From Pandoraea nosoerga (lineage in GTDB: Bacteria; Pseudomonadota; Gammaproteobacteria; Burkholderiales; Burkholderiaceae), in NCBI RefSeq assembly GCF_902459585.1, contig NZ_CABPSC010000013.1, positions 103,007 through 167,006 on the forward strand: 64,000 bases of DNA, read 5' to 3'. Shown one piece after another: positions 56,005-64,000 of this stretch. Every line of letters starts with the position of its first letter. Within the stretch, counting starts at the first letter, position 1. Under the pieces are notes generated by a model. That model was not told the DNA's origin. It worked only from the letters and a program-made list of their open reading frames with translations, and searched no databases. The position numbers and the translations under genes were made by a program.

Positions 56005-57708
56005 ATGTCCGACCTGCAAACCTCGACCAACGAATCTTTCGCGGCGCTTTTCGAAGAGTCGCTCTCCCGCCAAGACATGCGTGCTGGTGAAGTCATCAGC
56101 GCAGAAGTCGTGCGGGTTGACCACAACTTCGTGGTCGTCAACGCCGGCCTCAAGTCCGAAGCGTACATCCCCATCGAAGAATTCCTGAATGATCAGGGCG
56201 AGGTCGAAGTTCAGGCCGGCGACTTTGTTTCCGTGGCGATCGACGCCCTGGAAAACGGCTACGGCGACACCGTGCTGTCGCGCGACAAGGCCAAGCGTCT
56301 GGCTTCGTGGCTGCAACTGGAAAAGGCCCTGGAATCGGGCGACCTCGTGACCGGTACGATCACCGGCAAGGTCAAGGGCGGTCTGACCGTGATGGTCAAC
56401 GGCATCCGTGCGTTCCTGCCGGGCTCGCTGGTTGACACGCGTCCGGTCAAGGACACGACCCCCTACGAAGGCAAGACCCTCGAATTCAAGGTCATCAAGC
56501 TCGACCGCAAGCGCAACAACGTTGTGCTCTCGCGCCGCGCGGTGATCGAGGCCACGCAGGGCGAAGAGCGCGCCAAGCTGCTCGAAACGCTCAAGGAAGG
56601 CGCGATCGTCAAGGGCGTGGTCAAGAACATCACCGACTACGGTGCATTCGTCGACCTCGGCGGCATCGACGGCCTGCTGCACATCACCGACATCGCATGG
56701 CGCCGCGTGCGTCACCCGAGCGAAGTTCTGTCGGTCGGCCAGGAAGTCACTGCGAAGATCCTCAAGTTCGACCAGGAGAAGGGTCGCGTCTCGCTCGGCG
56801 TCAAGCAACTCGGCGAAGATCCGTGGGAAGGCATCGCTCGCCGTTACCCGCAAGGCACCCGCCTGTTCGGCAAGGTCACCAACATCACCGACTACGGCGC
56901 GTTCGTCGAAGTGGAATCGGGCATCGAAGGCCTGGTTCACGTCTCGGAAATGGATTGGACGAACAAGAACGTTGCTCCGACCAAGGTTGTCCAGCTCGGC
57001 GACGAAGTCGAAGTCATGGTGCTCGAGATCGACGAAGACCGTCGTCGTATCAGCCTTGGCATGAAGCAGTGCAAGCCGAACCCGTGGGACGACTTCTCGC
57101 GCAACTTCAAGAAGGGCGACAAGATCAAGGGCGCGATCAAGTCGATCACCGACTTCGGCGTGTTCATCGGTCTGCCGGGCGGTATCGACGGCCTGGTCCA
57201 CCTGTCGGACCTGTCGTGGAGCGAAGCTGGCGAAGAGGCCGTGCGCAAGTACAAGAAGGGCGACGAAGTCGAAGCCGTGGTGCTGGGCATCGATGTCGAG
57301 AAGGAGCGCATCTCGCTGGGTATCAAGCAACTCGAAGGCGATCCGTTCAACACCTTCGTGGCCATCAACGACAAGGGCTCGATCGTCAACGGCACGGTCA
57401 AGTCGGTTGACGCCAAGGGCGCTGTCGTGTCGCTGGGTGAGGATGTCGAGGGCTACCTGCGCGCTTCGGAAATCTCGCAGGACCGAGTGGAAGATGCTCG
57501 CAACGTGCTCAAGGATGGTGACGCCGTCAACGTGATGATCGTCAACATCGACCGCAAGTCGCGCAACATCAACCTGTCGATCAAGGCTAAGGATTCGGCT
57601 GAGCAGCAAGAAGCGATGAGCAAGCTGTCGTCGGATAGCTCGGCAGCGAGCGGCACCACGAACCTGGGTGCGCTGCTCAAGGCCAAGCTGGACAGCCAGA
57701 ATCAGTAA
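56005..57708 (+). CDS. rpsA: 30S ribosomal protein S1
   Basis: The 567-residue protein has six S1 RNA-binding repeats, recognised by recurring GAFVDLGG-, GLVHVSEM- and RRISLGMKQ-type blocks. The first two are the ribosome-binding pair and the last four bind mRNA. The region before ATG 56005 has no Shine-Dalgarno sequence, as in E. coli rpsA, where S1 represses its own translation. It lies between cmk and ihfB in the standard order. Confidence 0.97.
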   Translation: MSDLQTSTNESFAALFEESLSRQDMRAGEVISAEVVRVDHNFVVVNAGLKSEAYIPIEEFLNDQGEVEVQAGDFVSVAIDALENGYGDTVLSRDKAKRLASWLQLEKALESGDLVTGTITGKVKGGLTVMVNGIRAFLPGSLVDTRPVKDTTPYEGKTLEFKVIKLDRKRNNVVLSRRAVIEATQGEERAKLLETLKEGAIVKGVVKNITDYGAFVDLGGIDGLLHITDIAWRRVRHPSEVLSVGQEVTAKILKFDQEKGRVSLGVKQLGEDPWEGIARRYPQGTRLFGKVTNITDYGAFVEVESGIEGLVHVSEMDWTNKNVAPTKVVQLGDEVEVMVLEIDEDRRRISLGMKQCKPNPWDDFSRNFKKGDKIKGAIKSITDFGVFIGLPGGIDGLVHLSDLSWSEAGEEAVRKYKKGDEVEAVVLGIDVEKERISLGIKQLEGDPFNTFVAINDKGSIVNGTVKSVDAKGAVVSLGEDVEGYLRASEISQDRVEDARNVLKDGDAVNVMIVNIDRKSRNINLSIKAKDSAEQQEAMSKLSSDSSAASGTTNLGALLKAKLDSQNQ

Positions 57709-57720
57709 GGTCCACGGCCT

Positions 57721-58014
57721 ATGACCAAGTCTGAATTGGTCAACCAGTTGGCGGCGCGGTTTCCCCAGTTGGTGCTCAAGGATGCCGATTTCGCGGTGAA
57801 GACGATTCTCGACGCGATGGCCGATGCGCTTGCGCGCGGCCATCGAATCGAAATCCGCGGTTTCGGCAGCTTCGGGCTCAACCGCCGGCCACCGCGCGTC
57901 GGCCGCAACCCCAAGTCGGGCGAGAAGGTGATGGTGCCGGAGAAATTCGTGCCGCACTTCAAGCCGGGCAAGGAGTTGCGTGAGCGGGTTGATCACAAGG
58001 CGTCGGACCAATAA
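57721..58014 (+). CDS. ihfB: integration host factor beta subunit
   Basis: The 97-residue product is an HU/IHF-family DNA-bending protein: [20 protein letters not shown] start, [12 protein letters not shown], and the beta-arm [15 protein letters not shown] with the intercalating Pro. The opening and context after rpsA identify the beta subunit. An AAGG lies before the ATG. A strong terminator follows. Confidence 0.96.
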   Translation: MTKSELVNQLAARFPQLVLKDADFAVKTILDAMADALARGHRIEIRGFGSFGLNRRPPRVGRNPKSGEKVMVPEKFVPHFKPGKELRERVDHKASDQ

Positions 58015-58040
58015 GGCCCTTTGGGATCTACTACGCAAGA

Positions 58041-58064
58041 AAAGCGCCTTCGGGCGCTTTTTTT
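58041..58064 (+). terminator. terminator after ihfB
   Basis: Perfect stem AAAGCGCC (58041-58048) with GGCGCTTT (58053-58060), UUCG tetraloop, then a run of T. A textbook intrinsic terminator. Confidence 0.95.
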
Positions 58065-58252
58065 GCATCTGGCGCATGCGTGTGCGCGCATTTGCCGAAA
58101 TGTGAAGCGCACTGCAGGAACGACGCCTCTCAGGGCACATCCGGTACAATACGGGCACGTGCCGGCCCGGCGCGGCGACGGCATGGCAGCGGCGTGCGCG
58201 GGCGGTTCACATCGCACAACATACGGCAGGCCTGCCGCAGGAGCCTTTCGGC

Positions 58253-58546
58253 ATGAAGCTGATTGTTTGGATCATTCGTCTCATCGTGTTCGTGGTGTTG
58301 CTGTGTCTTGCGCTCGCCAACACGGGAGAGGTCACGTTGAACCTGTTCCTGGGCCGCACGTGGACGGCGCCGCTGATCATGATCGGCCTGGCATTTTTCG
58401 TCGTGGGTGGCGTCATCGGGGTGCTCGCTACGCTGCCGAGCCTGATGCGGCAACGTCTGGAACTGCGTCGCGCGCGACGCGATCTGGCCCGTGCCCAGCG
58501 CGATCCCGAGGCGAGCGATCAGCCCCCCATGCTGCCGCCGGTCTAA
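58253..58546 (+). CDS. lapA: LapA-family (DUF1049) inner-membrane protein
   Basis: The 97-residue product has two membrane helices (LIVWIIRLIVFVVLLCLALA and a second from about residue 35) and a positively charged cytoplasmic tail (RQRLELRRARRDLARAQRD). Both features match LapA/YciS, which works with LapB. It lies 66 bp before lapB. Confidence 0.88.
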   Translation: MKLIVWIIRLIVFVVLLCLALANTGEVTLNLFLGRTWTAPLIMIGLAFFVVGGVIGVLATLPSLMRQRLELRRARRDLARAQRDPEASDQPPMLPPV

Positions 58547-58612
58547 GGCAACAGCGACGCGGCACGCGAAGCGCGCCATCTTCATCGACTGTTTCAACGA
58601 CAACACGCTTTC

Positions 58613-59788
58613 ATGGAATTCGAGGTCTGGTGGCTTCTGGCCATCCCCGTGATCTTCGGCTGCGGCTGGGTGGCCGCGCGCCTGGATCTGCGCAGCCTGC
58701 TCTCGGAGAGCCGCAATTTGCCGGCGTCCTATTTCCGAGGGCTGAACTTTCTGCTCAACGAGCAGCCCGACAAGGCCATCGACGCCTTCATCGAGGTCGC
58801 CAAGCTCGATCCGGAAACCACCGAACTGCACTTCGCGCTGGGCAGCCTGTTCCGCCGTCGCGGCGAGACGGAGCGCGCCATTCGCGTGCATCAGAACCTG
58901 CTCTCACGCGACGATCTGCCGCAAGCCGACCAGGAGCATGCGCTCTACGAGCTTGGCCACGACTTCCTCAAGGCGGGGCTGCTCGATCGCGCCGAAGAGG
59001 CGTTCGGCCGTCTGCACACGGGCGCCTATGCAAAGGCCGCGCAGCACGCCAAGCTCACCATCTATCAGATCGAGAAGGAATGGCGCAAGGCGCTCTCCGA
59101 GGCCGAGACGCTGAGCGAACTCGATCCGGCGGTGTCCTACCGCAAGGAGATCGCGCAGTTCCACTGCGAGTTGGCGCAAGAAGCGTTGCAGCGAAAGGAC
59201 ACCGAAGCGGTCTCGCGCGAGCTCGACGCCGCGCTCGCCGTCAACCCCGCCAACGTGCGCGCGCCGCTGTTGCGCGGCGACATGCTGCTCGCCGCGGGCG
59301 ATGCGGCCGGTGCGCTCGCCGTACTGCGCACCATCGAAGCGCAGAATCCCGTGTATCTCGGCCTCGCGGCCAAGCGCCTGATGCGCGCCTACGAGGCGCT
59401 CGGTCGTGCGCCCGAAGGACTCGCCACGCTGCGCGACGCGCTGCGCAGGAATCCGTCGGACGATCTGCTGGAGATCGTCTATGAGAAGACGGTGGCCCTC
59501 GAAGGCCCCGAAGCCGCGCTCAAGCTCATGCGCGAGCTCATGCACCGGGCGCCGAGCGCGCCGGGCATGGCGCGTCTGCTCGAAGCGCACGCCGCCACGG
59601 CGCACGGCGACACGCAAGCCGATCTCGCGCTCATGGGCAAGCTCATCACGCAGCGCACCAAGTCGCTGCCGCGCTACGTGTGCGATCAATGCGGCTTCCG
59701 CGCGCGACTGTTCTACTGGCAATGCCCCGGCTGTAACGGCTGGGAGACCTATACGCCGCGACGTGCCGACGTGCCGGCGGCCTCCTAA
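58613..59788 (+). CDS. lapB: LPS assembly protein LapB (YciM)
   Basis: The 391-residue product has one N-terminal membrane anchor, TPR repeats over about residues 35-340 and a C-terminal rubredoxin-like metal site, with Cys357, Cys360, Cys371 and Cys374 in two CxxC pairs. In E. coli LapB delivers LpxC to FtsH and so limits lipid A synthesis, and it coordinates LPS enzymes at the membrane. The neighbours lapA, ugd, hldA and hldD all belong to LPS metabolism. Confidence 0.93.
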   Translation: MEFEVWWLLAIPVIFGCGWVAARLDLRSLLSESRNLPASYFRGLNFLLNEQPDKAIDAFIEVAKLDPETTELHFALGSLFRRRGETERAIRVHQNLLSRDDLPQADQEHALYELGHDFLKAGLLDRAEEAFGRLHTGAYAKAAQHAKLTIYQIEKEWRKALSEAETLSELDPAVSYRKEIAQFHCELAQEALQRKDTEAVSRELDAALAVNPANVRAPLLRGDMLLAAGDAAGALAVLRTIEAQNPVYLGLAAKRLMRAYEALGRAPEGLATLRDALRRNPSDDLLEIVYEKTVALEGPEAALKLMRELMHRAPSAPGMARLLEAHAATAHGDTQADLALMGKLITQRTKSLPRYVCDQCGFRARLFYWQCPGCNGWETYTPRRADVPAAS

Positions 59789-59809
59789 TTTCCTCAAGTT
59801 CGCGCAATC

Positions 59810-61183
59810 ATGAAAGTCACCATCATCGGCTCCGGTTACGTCGGCCTCGTTACGGGCGCCTGCCTGGCGGACGTCGGCAACGACGTGTTCTGCCTCGACG
59901 TCGATCCGCGCAAGATCGACATCCTGAACAACGGCGGCGTGCCGATTCACGAACCCGGCCTGCAGGAAATCATCGCGCGCAACCGCGAAGCCGGCCGTCT
60001 GCAATTCTCGACGGATGTCGAGGCGTCCGTCGCGCATGGCGACGTTCAGTTCATCGCCGTGGGCACGCCGCCGGACGAAGACGGCTCGGCGGATCTGCAA
60101 TACGTCGTTGCCGCCGCGCGCAACATCGGCCGCTACGCGAAGGGTTTCAAGGTCATCGTCGACAAGTCGACGGTGCCCGTCGGTACGGCGGACAAAGTCC
60201 GTGCCGCCGTGGCCGAAGAGCTCGCCAAACGCGGCGAAAACGTGGCGTTCTCGGTCGTCTCCAACCCCGAATTCCTGAAAGAGGGCGCGGCGGTGGACGA
60301 CTTCATGCGCCCCGATCGCATCGTGATCGGCGTGGATGACGACGCCAACGGCCAGCAGGCGCGCGCCATGATGAAGCGGCTGTACTCGCCGTTCAACCGC
60401 AATCACGAACGCACCCTGTACATGGACGTGCGCTCGGCCGAATTCACGAAGTACGCCGCCAACGCCATGCTGGCCACGCGCATCTCGTTCATGAACGAGC
60501 TGGCCAACCTGGCCGATCGCGTGGGCGTGGATATCGAAGACGTGCGTCAGGGCATCGGCTCGGACCCGCGCATCGGCTACCACTTCCTGTATGCGGGCTG
60601 CGGCTATGGCGGCTCGTGCTTCCCCAAGGACGTGCAGGCGCTCGTGCGCACGGCGGAAGACTACGGTCTGCCGCTGCGCATCCTGAACGCGGTCGAAGCC
60701 GTCAACGAAACGCAGAAGGCCGTGCTGATCGACAAGATCGTGGCGCGGCTGGGCGAGGACCTGTCGGACAAGACGTTCGCTCTGTGGGGGCTGGCGTTCA
60801 AGCCGAACACCGACGACATGCGTGAAGCGCCGAGCCGCCGTGTGATCGCGGAGCTGGTGCGTCGCGGCGCCCGCGTGCGCGCCTATGATCCGGTCGCTCT
60901 CGAAGAGGCCCGGCGCGTGATCGCGCTCGACTTCGCGAACGATCCGGCCGCGCATGCGCGCGTCGAGTTCTGCGCGACGCAAAACGATACGCTCGCCGGC
61001 GCCGACGCGCTCGTAATCGTGACCGAATGGAAAGCGTTCCGCAGCCCCGATTTCGCGCGCGTGAAGGGCGCGCTGTCGCTGCCGCTGATCTTCGATGGCC
61101 GCAACCTGTACGATCCGGAAGCCATGAAGGAACTGGGCATCGAGTACCACGGCATTGGCCGCGGTTTGCACGAAGCCGCCTGA
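59810..61183 (+). CDS. ugd: UDP-glucose 6-dehydrogenase
   Basis: The 457-residue enzyme oxidises UDP-glucose to UDP-glucuronate with two NAD. It has the N-terminal [15 protein letters not shown], the [11 protein letters not shown] segment and the catalytic Cys in [10 protein letters not shown] (near residue 267). UDP-glucuronate feeds capsule sugars and, in Burkholderiales, the Ara4N decoration of LPS that gives polymyxin resistance. It begins 21 bp after lapB and ends 17 bp before hldA, so it is probably co-transcribed with both. Confidence 0.95.
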   Translation: MKVTIIGSGYVGLVTGACLADVGNDVFCLDVDPRKIDILNNGGVPIHEPGLQEIIARNREAGRLQFSTDVEASVAHGDVQFIAVGTPPDEDGSADLQYVVAAARNIGRYAKGFKVIVDKSTVPVGTADKVRAAVAEELAKRGENVAFSVVSNPEFLKEGAAVDDFMRPDRIVIGVDDDANGQQARAMMKRLYSPFNRNHERTLYMDVRSAEFTKYAANAMLATRISFMNELANLADRVGVDIEDVRQGIGSDPRIGYHFLYAGCGYGGSCFPKDVQALVRTAEDYGLPLRILNAVEAVNETQKAVLIDKIVARLGEDLSDKTFALWGLAFKPNTDDMREAPSRRVIAELVRRGARVRAYDPVALEEARRVIALDFANDPAAHARVEFCATQNDTLAGADALVIVTEWKAFRSPDFARVKGALSLPLIFDGRNLYDPEAMKELGIEYHGIGRGLHEAA

Positions 61184-61200
61184 ATCTCGAGGAGTGACGG

Positions 61201-62190
61201 ATGATTTCGACGGCAACTTCGCTCACACGCACGGTGCAGGCGCCGGGCGTGCCCAACGTGCCTCGTGAGGCGTTTGCGCGCGCGCGCGTGCTGATCGTCG
61301 GTGACGTGATGCTCGACCGCTATTGGTTCGGCGACGTCAACCGCATCTCGCCCGAGGCGCCCGTGCCGGTGGTGCACGTCAAGCGCAACGAAGAGCGTCT
61401 CGGCGGCGCCGCAAACGTGGCGCTCAACGCAACCTCGCTCGGTGCGCAGGCGGGCCTGCTGTGCGTGCTCGGCGAGGACGAGCCGGGCGCGCGCGTGGCC
61501 GAGCTGCTCGGTGCGAGCGGCGTGAACGCGTTCGTCACGCGCGACGCCGATCTCGCCACGACGATCAAGCTGCGCATCGTCTCACGCCAGCAGCAACTGC
61601 TGCGCATCGACTTCGAGAACCAGCCGGCGCGCGAAGTGCTGCTGGCGGTGCTCGACCAGTACCGTCAACTGTTGGCCAACTACGACGTCGTGCTGCTCTC
61701 CGACTATGCCAAGGGCGGCCTCACACACGTGCAGCCCATGATTGAAGCGGCGCGCGCGGCGGGCAAGCCGGTGCTCGTCGATCCCAAGGGCAGCGATTAC
61801 GAGCGCTATCGCGGCGCGACGATCCTCACGCCGAACCGCTCGGAATTGCAGCAGGTCGTGGGCGAATGGCGCTCGGAAGACGATCTCATGGCGCGTGCGC
61901 AAAACCTGCGCGAGTCGCTGAGTCTCGAAGCGTTGCTGCTCACGCGTTCGGAGGAAGGCATGACGCTTTTCACCGCGGGCGGCGCGCTGCATGTACCGGC
62001 ACAAGCGCGCGAGGTCTATGATGTCTCGGGAGCGGGCGACACCGTGATCGCCACGCTTGCCGCGTCGCTCTCGGCGGGCCTGCCGCTCGAGCAGGCCGTC
62101 GTACTCGCCAACCGTGCGGGCAGTATCGTCGTGGGCAAGCTCGGCACGGCGACCGTGAACTACACCGAACTCTTTTCCGAACTGACATGA
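61201..62190 (+). CDS. hldA: D-glycero-beta-D-manno-heptose-7-phosphate kinase
   Basis: The 329-residue product is a PfkB-family (ribokinase-like) sugar kinase equal to domain I of HldE/RfaE. It has [30 protein letters not shown] and the C-terminal anion-hole motif [11 protein letters not shown] with the catalytic Asp. The nucleotidyltransferase domain of fused HldE is absent, so a separate hldC/rfaE2 gene must exist elsewhere. GAGGAG precedes the ATG closely. It overlaps hldD by four bases. Confidence 0.93.
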   Translation: MISTATSLTRTVQAPGVPNVPREAFARARVLIVGDVMLDRYWFGDVNRISPEAPVPVVHVKRNEERLGGAANVALNATSLGAQAGLLCVLGEDEPGARVAELLGASGVNAFVTRDADLATTIKLRIVSRQQQLLRIDFENQPAREVLLAVLDQYRQLLANYDVVLLSDYAKGGLTHVQPMIEAARAAGKPVLVDPKGSDYERYRGATILTPNRSELQQVVGEWRSEDDLMARAQNLRESLSLEALLLTRSEEGMTLFTAGGALHVPAQAREVYDVSGAGDTVIATLAASLSAGLPLEQAVVLANRAGSIVVGKLGTATVNYTELFSELT

Positions 62191-63191
62191 CCATCATCGT
62201 GACCGGCGCCGCGGGCTTCATCGGCGCCAACCTCGTCAAGGCCCTCAACGAGCGCGGGGAGACCGACATCGTGGCGGTCGACAACCTCACGCGCGCCGAC
62301 AAGTTCCGCAATCTGGTCGACTGCGAGATCAGCGACTACCTCGACAAGAACGACTTCGTCGCGCGCTTCGAGCGCCGCGAATTCGGCCGCGTGCGGGCGA
62401 TCTTCCACGAGGGCGCATGCTCCGACACCATGGAGACGGACGGCCGCTACATGATGGAGAACAACTTCCGCTACACGCGCGCGTTGTTCGAAGCCTGTCA
62501 GGCGCAGACCGTGCCGTTCCTCTACGCGTCGTCGGCCGCCACGTATGGTGCGTCGGAGACCTTCGTCGAGACGCGCGAATACGAGAAGCCGCTCAACGTC
62601 TACGGCTACTCCAAATTCCTGTTCGACCAGATCGTGCGTCGCGCCATGCGCGAGGCGGGCGGCAAGTTGCCCAGCCAGGTCGCCGGCTTCCGTTACTTCA
62701 ACGTGTACGGCCCGCGCGAAGCGCACAAGGGCCGCATGGCATCGGTGGCGTTTCACAACTTCAACGAATTCCGCGCCAACGGCCGCGTGAAGCTCTTCGG
62801 CGAATACAACGGCTACGCCGCCGGCACGCAAAGCCGCGACTTCGTCTCCGTCGAGGACGTCGTCAAGGTGAACCTGCACTTCTTCGATCATCCCGAGCGA
62901 AGCGGCATCTTCAACCTCGGCACCGGACGCGCCCAGCCGTTCAACGACATCGCGCTCGCCGTGATCAACACGCTGCGTGCACAGGCGGGCGAGGCGGCGC
63001 TCTCGCTCGACGAGATGGTGCAGCAGGGCCTGATCGAATACATCCCGTTCCCGGACGCGCTGCGCGGCAAGTACCAGTGTTTCACCCAGGCGAATATCGA
63101 CCATCTGCGCCAGGCCGGCGGCTATCAGCAGCCGTTCTACACCGTGGGCGAGGGGGTGTCGCGTTACGTGCGCTGGCTGCTCGCGCAATAA
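62187..63191 (+). CDS. hldD: ADP-L-glycero-D-manno-heptose 6-epimerase
   Basis: The 334-residue extended SDR inverts C6 of ADP-heptose, the last step to the inner-core LPS precursor. It has the Rossmann motif [14 protein letters not shown], the catalytic YGYSK (Tyr near 139) and [11 protein letters not shown]. It starts in an ATGA overlap with the kinase. A hairpin terminator follows. Confidence 0.96.
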   Translation: MTIIVTGAAGFIGANLVKALNERGETDIVAVDNLTRADKFRNLVDCEISDYLDKNDFVARFERREFGRVRAIFHEGACSDTMETDGRYMMENNFRYTRALFEACQAQTVPFLYASSAATYGASETFVETREYEKPLNVYGYSKFLFDQIVRRAMREAGGKLPSQVAGFRYFNVYGPREAHKGRMASVAFHNFNEFRANGRVKLFGEYNGYAAGTQSRDFVSVEDVVKVNLHFFDHPERSGIFNLGTGRAQPFNDIALAVINTLRAQAGEAALSLDEMVQQGLIEYIPFPDALRGKYQCFTQANIDHLRQAGGYQQPFYTVGEGVSRYVRWLLAQ

Positions 63192-63216
63192 GCGGCGCTC
63201 ACCGAAGGTGATGCGG

Positions 63217-63241
63217 ACGGGGAGCCCAGGCGGCTCCCCGT
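63217..63241 (+). terminator. hairpin after hldD
   Basis: Ten-pair stem ACGGGGAGCC (63217-63226) with GGCTCCCCGT (63232-63241), loop CAGGC, then a mixed TCTCGTTT tail. Confidence 0.75.
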
Positions 63242-63650
63242 CTCGTTTGATGTCATCCGGAAGCGATCCGCGGCGTTAACATGAAGTAGGGAAGTCGCGA
63301 GGAAGCAGAGAGGTCCGGCCCGACGGAAAAGACGGAAAAGACGGCGAAGGGCGCACATCGATGAGGCGCCGGAGGGCAGGCGGGACACGAGGCCGCCCGC
63401 GAGGCGGGACGGGGGCGGCAGTCCCGGCCACTCATGGCGGGTGCGCGGCTTGCCGTGGCAGGTGTTGTGATGTGGCAGGCAGTGCCGGGCGCGAGTTCGC
63501 GGCGGCGAAAGGGAGGGCGTGATGCCCGGCTGTCGTATGCCGTGCGTCATTGCCATTGGCGTGAGCCGGGCCGTTGCCGTTCGAATGCACCGGACGCGAG
63601 ACGGAACAAGGCGGCAGCGGTGGCCGGCTCGTCTTGACGAGGATCGCATC
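63242..63650. other. spacer before the comEA-like gene
   Basis: About 410 bp with no convincing gene. It includes a stretch of short AGACGGAAA-type repeats near 63325-63345. Frames on both strands lack signatures. It should hold the promoter for the following gene, but I cannot assign hexamers. Confidence 0.45.
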
Positions 63651-64000
63651 ATGCTTCGCAAACTCTTGCTGGCGGTGGTTGCCTTTTTCACCCTCTGCGG
63701 CCTGGCGATGGCCGCGGTCGACATCAATACCGCCGATCAGGCACAACTCGAAACGCTCAAGGGCATCGGGCCGGTCAAGTCCAAAGCCATTATCGACGAA
63801 CGTATCGCTCACGGCCCTTACAAGGACGCCGCCGACCTGGCCAAACGCGTCAAGGGGCTCGGTAGCAAGTCGGTCGCCACACTGCAGGCCGAGGGCATGA
63901 CGATTGGCGGGCAGGGCGCTGTCGCACCGGCCGCCCCCGCTGCCACGGCGTCCGCCAAGCCCGCGCCGGCGCCGGCCGCGCCGACGGTGCCCGCCACGCC
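63651..64000 (+). CDS. ComEA-like helix-hairpin-helix DNA-binding protein (cut by window end)
   Basis: The frame is open from ATG 63651 to the end of the window, giving about 116 residues. A signal peptide (MLRKLLLAVVAFFTLCGLAM, then AA) is followed at once by a double helix-hairpin-helix ComEA domain: VDINTADQAQLETLKGIGPV, KSKAIIDERIAHGPY and VKGLGSKSV. After about residue 85 the sequence turns into an Ala/Pro-rich tail that continues beyond the window. Such proteins bind double-stranded DNA in the periplasm during uptake; many small non-competence relatives also exist. There is no strong ribosome site, GAGGAT being the nearest. Confidence 0.85.
   Translation, partial: MLRKLLLAVVAFFTLCGLAMAAVDINTADQAQLETLKGIGPVKSKAIIDERIAHGPYKDAADLAKRVKGLGSKSVATLQAEGMTIGGQGAVAPAAPAATASAKPAPAPAAPTVPAT

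Noticed and set aside
55984-58158. A 724-codon open frame antisense to rpsA and ihfB
   Set aside because: Its repeats merely mirror the six S1 repeats of the coding strand.

Overview
The window is GC-rich chromosomal DNA from a betaproteobacterium of the Burkholderiales. Gene content, gene order and codon use look most like Pandoraea or a close relative in the Burkholderiaceae. The placement rests on order: gyrA beside a barrel-less OmpA, then serC-pheA-tyrA-aroA-cmk-rpsA-ihfB-lapA-lapB-ugd-hldA-hldD, plus lptFG divergent from pepA-holC and ilvD-lysR-lgt. No search was run, so the genus is an inference.

Layout. 1-3.2 kb: a TPR/glycosyltransferase-like protein overlapping a lipoprotein hydrolase. 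3.3-7.6 kb: an oxidoreductase cluster (NmrA-type, FAD monooxygenase, AraC regulator, flavin monooxygenase). 7.9-9.1 kb: scar tissue, with an FAA-hydrolase gene beheaded by an internally deleted IS3-type element. 9.3 kb: tRNA-Leu(CAA). 9.5-11.6 kb: a hydroxyacid dehydrogenase with an ABC substrate-binding protein. 11.6-15.9 kb: an AT-rich spacer and three tandem outer-membrane barrel genes, the first with its signal peptide out of frame. 16.0-22.7 kb: sulfate assimilation and siroheme (cysB, tauE/safE, cysH of the Fe-S type, cysD, cysN, cobA, cbiX). 22.7-27.3 kb: lptG/lptF, pepA, holC. 27.5-34.1 kb: cytochrome c, two different dihydroxy-acid dehydratases, a LysR regulator and lgt.

34.2-42.6 kb is a complete malonate catabolic locus. 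It has a GntR/FCD regulator (MatR-like), an operator-like palindrome over a promoter, a three-part TRAP transporter, malonyl-CoA decarboxylase, a crotonase-fold enzyme lacking one of the two hydratase glutamates, and malonyl-CoA synthetase. Malonate is imported, activated to malonyl-CoA and decarboxylated to acetyl-CoA; the crotonase may extend the range to substituted malonates. From 42.8 kb come a SIMPL protein, an EVE protein, a diiron ferritin-like protein, ompA and gyrA (Ala at position 83), then a DUF2059 protein.

50-64 kb is the aromatic amino-acid/serine operon, with a terminator-like hairpin just before serC, then cmk, rpsA, ihfB and LPS assembly/heptose genes, ending in a truncated ComEA-like gene at the window edge. 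A decayed manganese transporter (mntH) and a Fur-box-like palindrome sit between aroA and cmk. Short tandem arrays of 8-12 bp recur in several spacers. I saw no CRISPR array, rRNA, prophage or obvious defence system.
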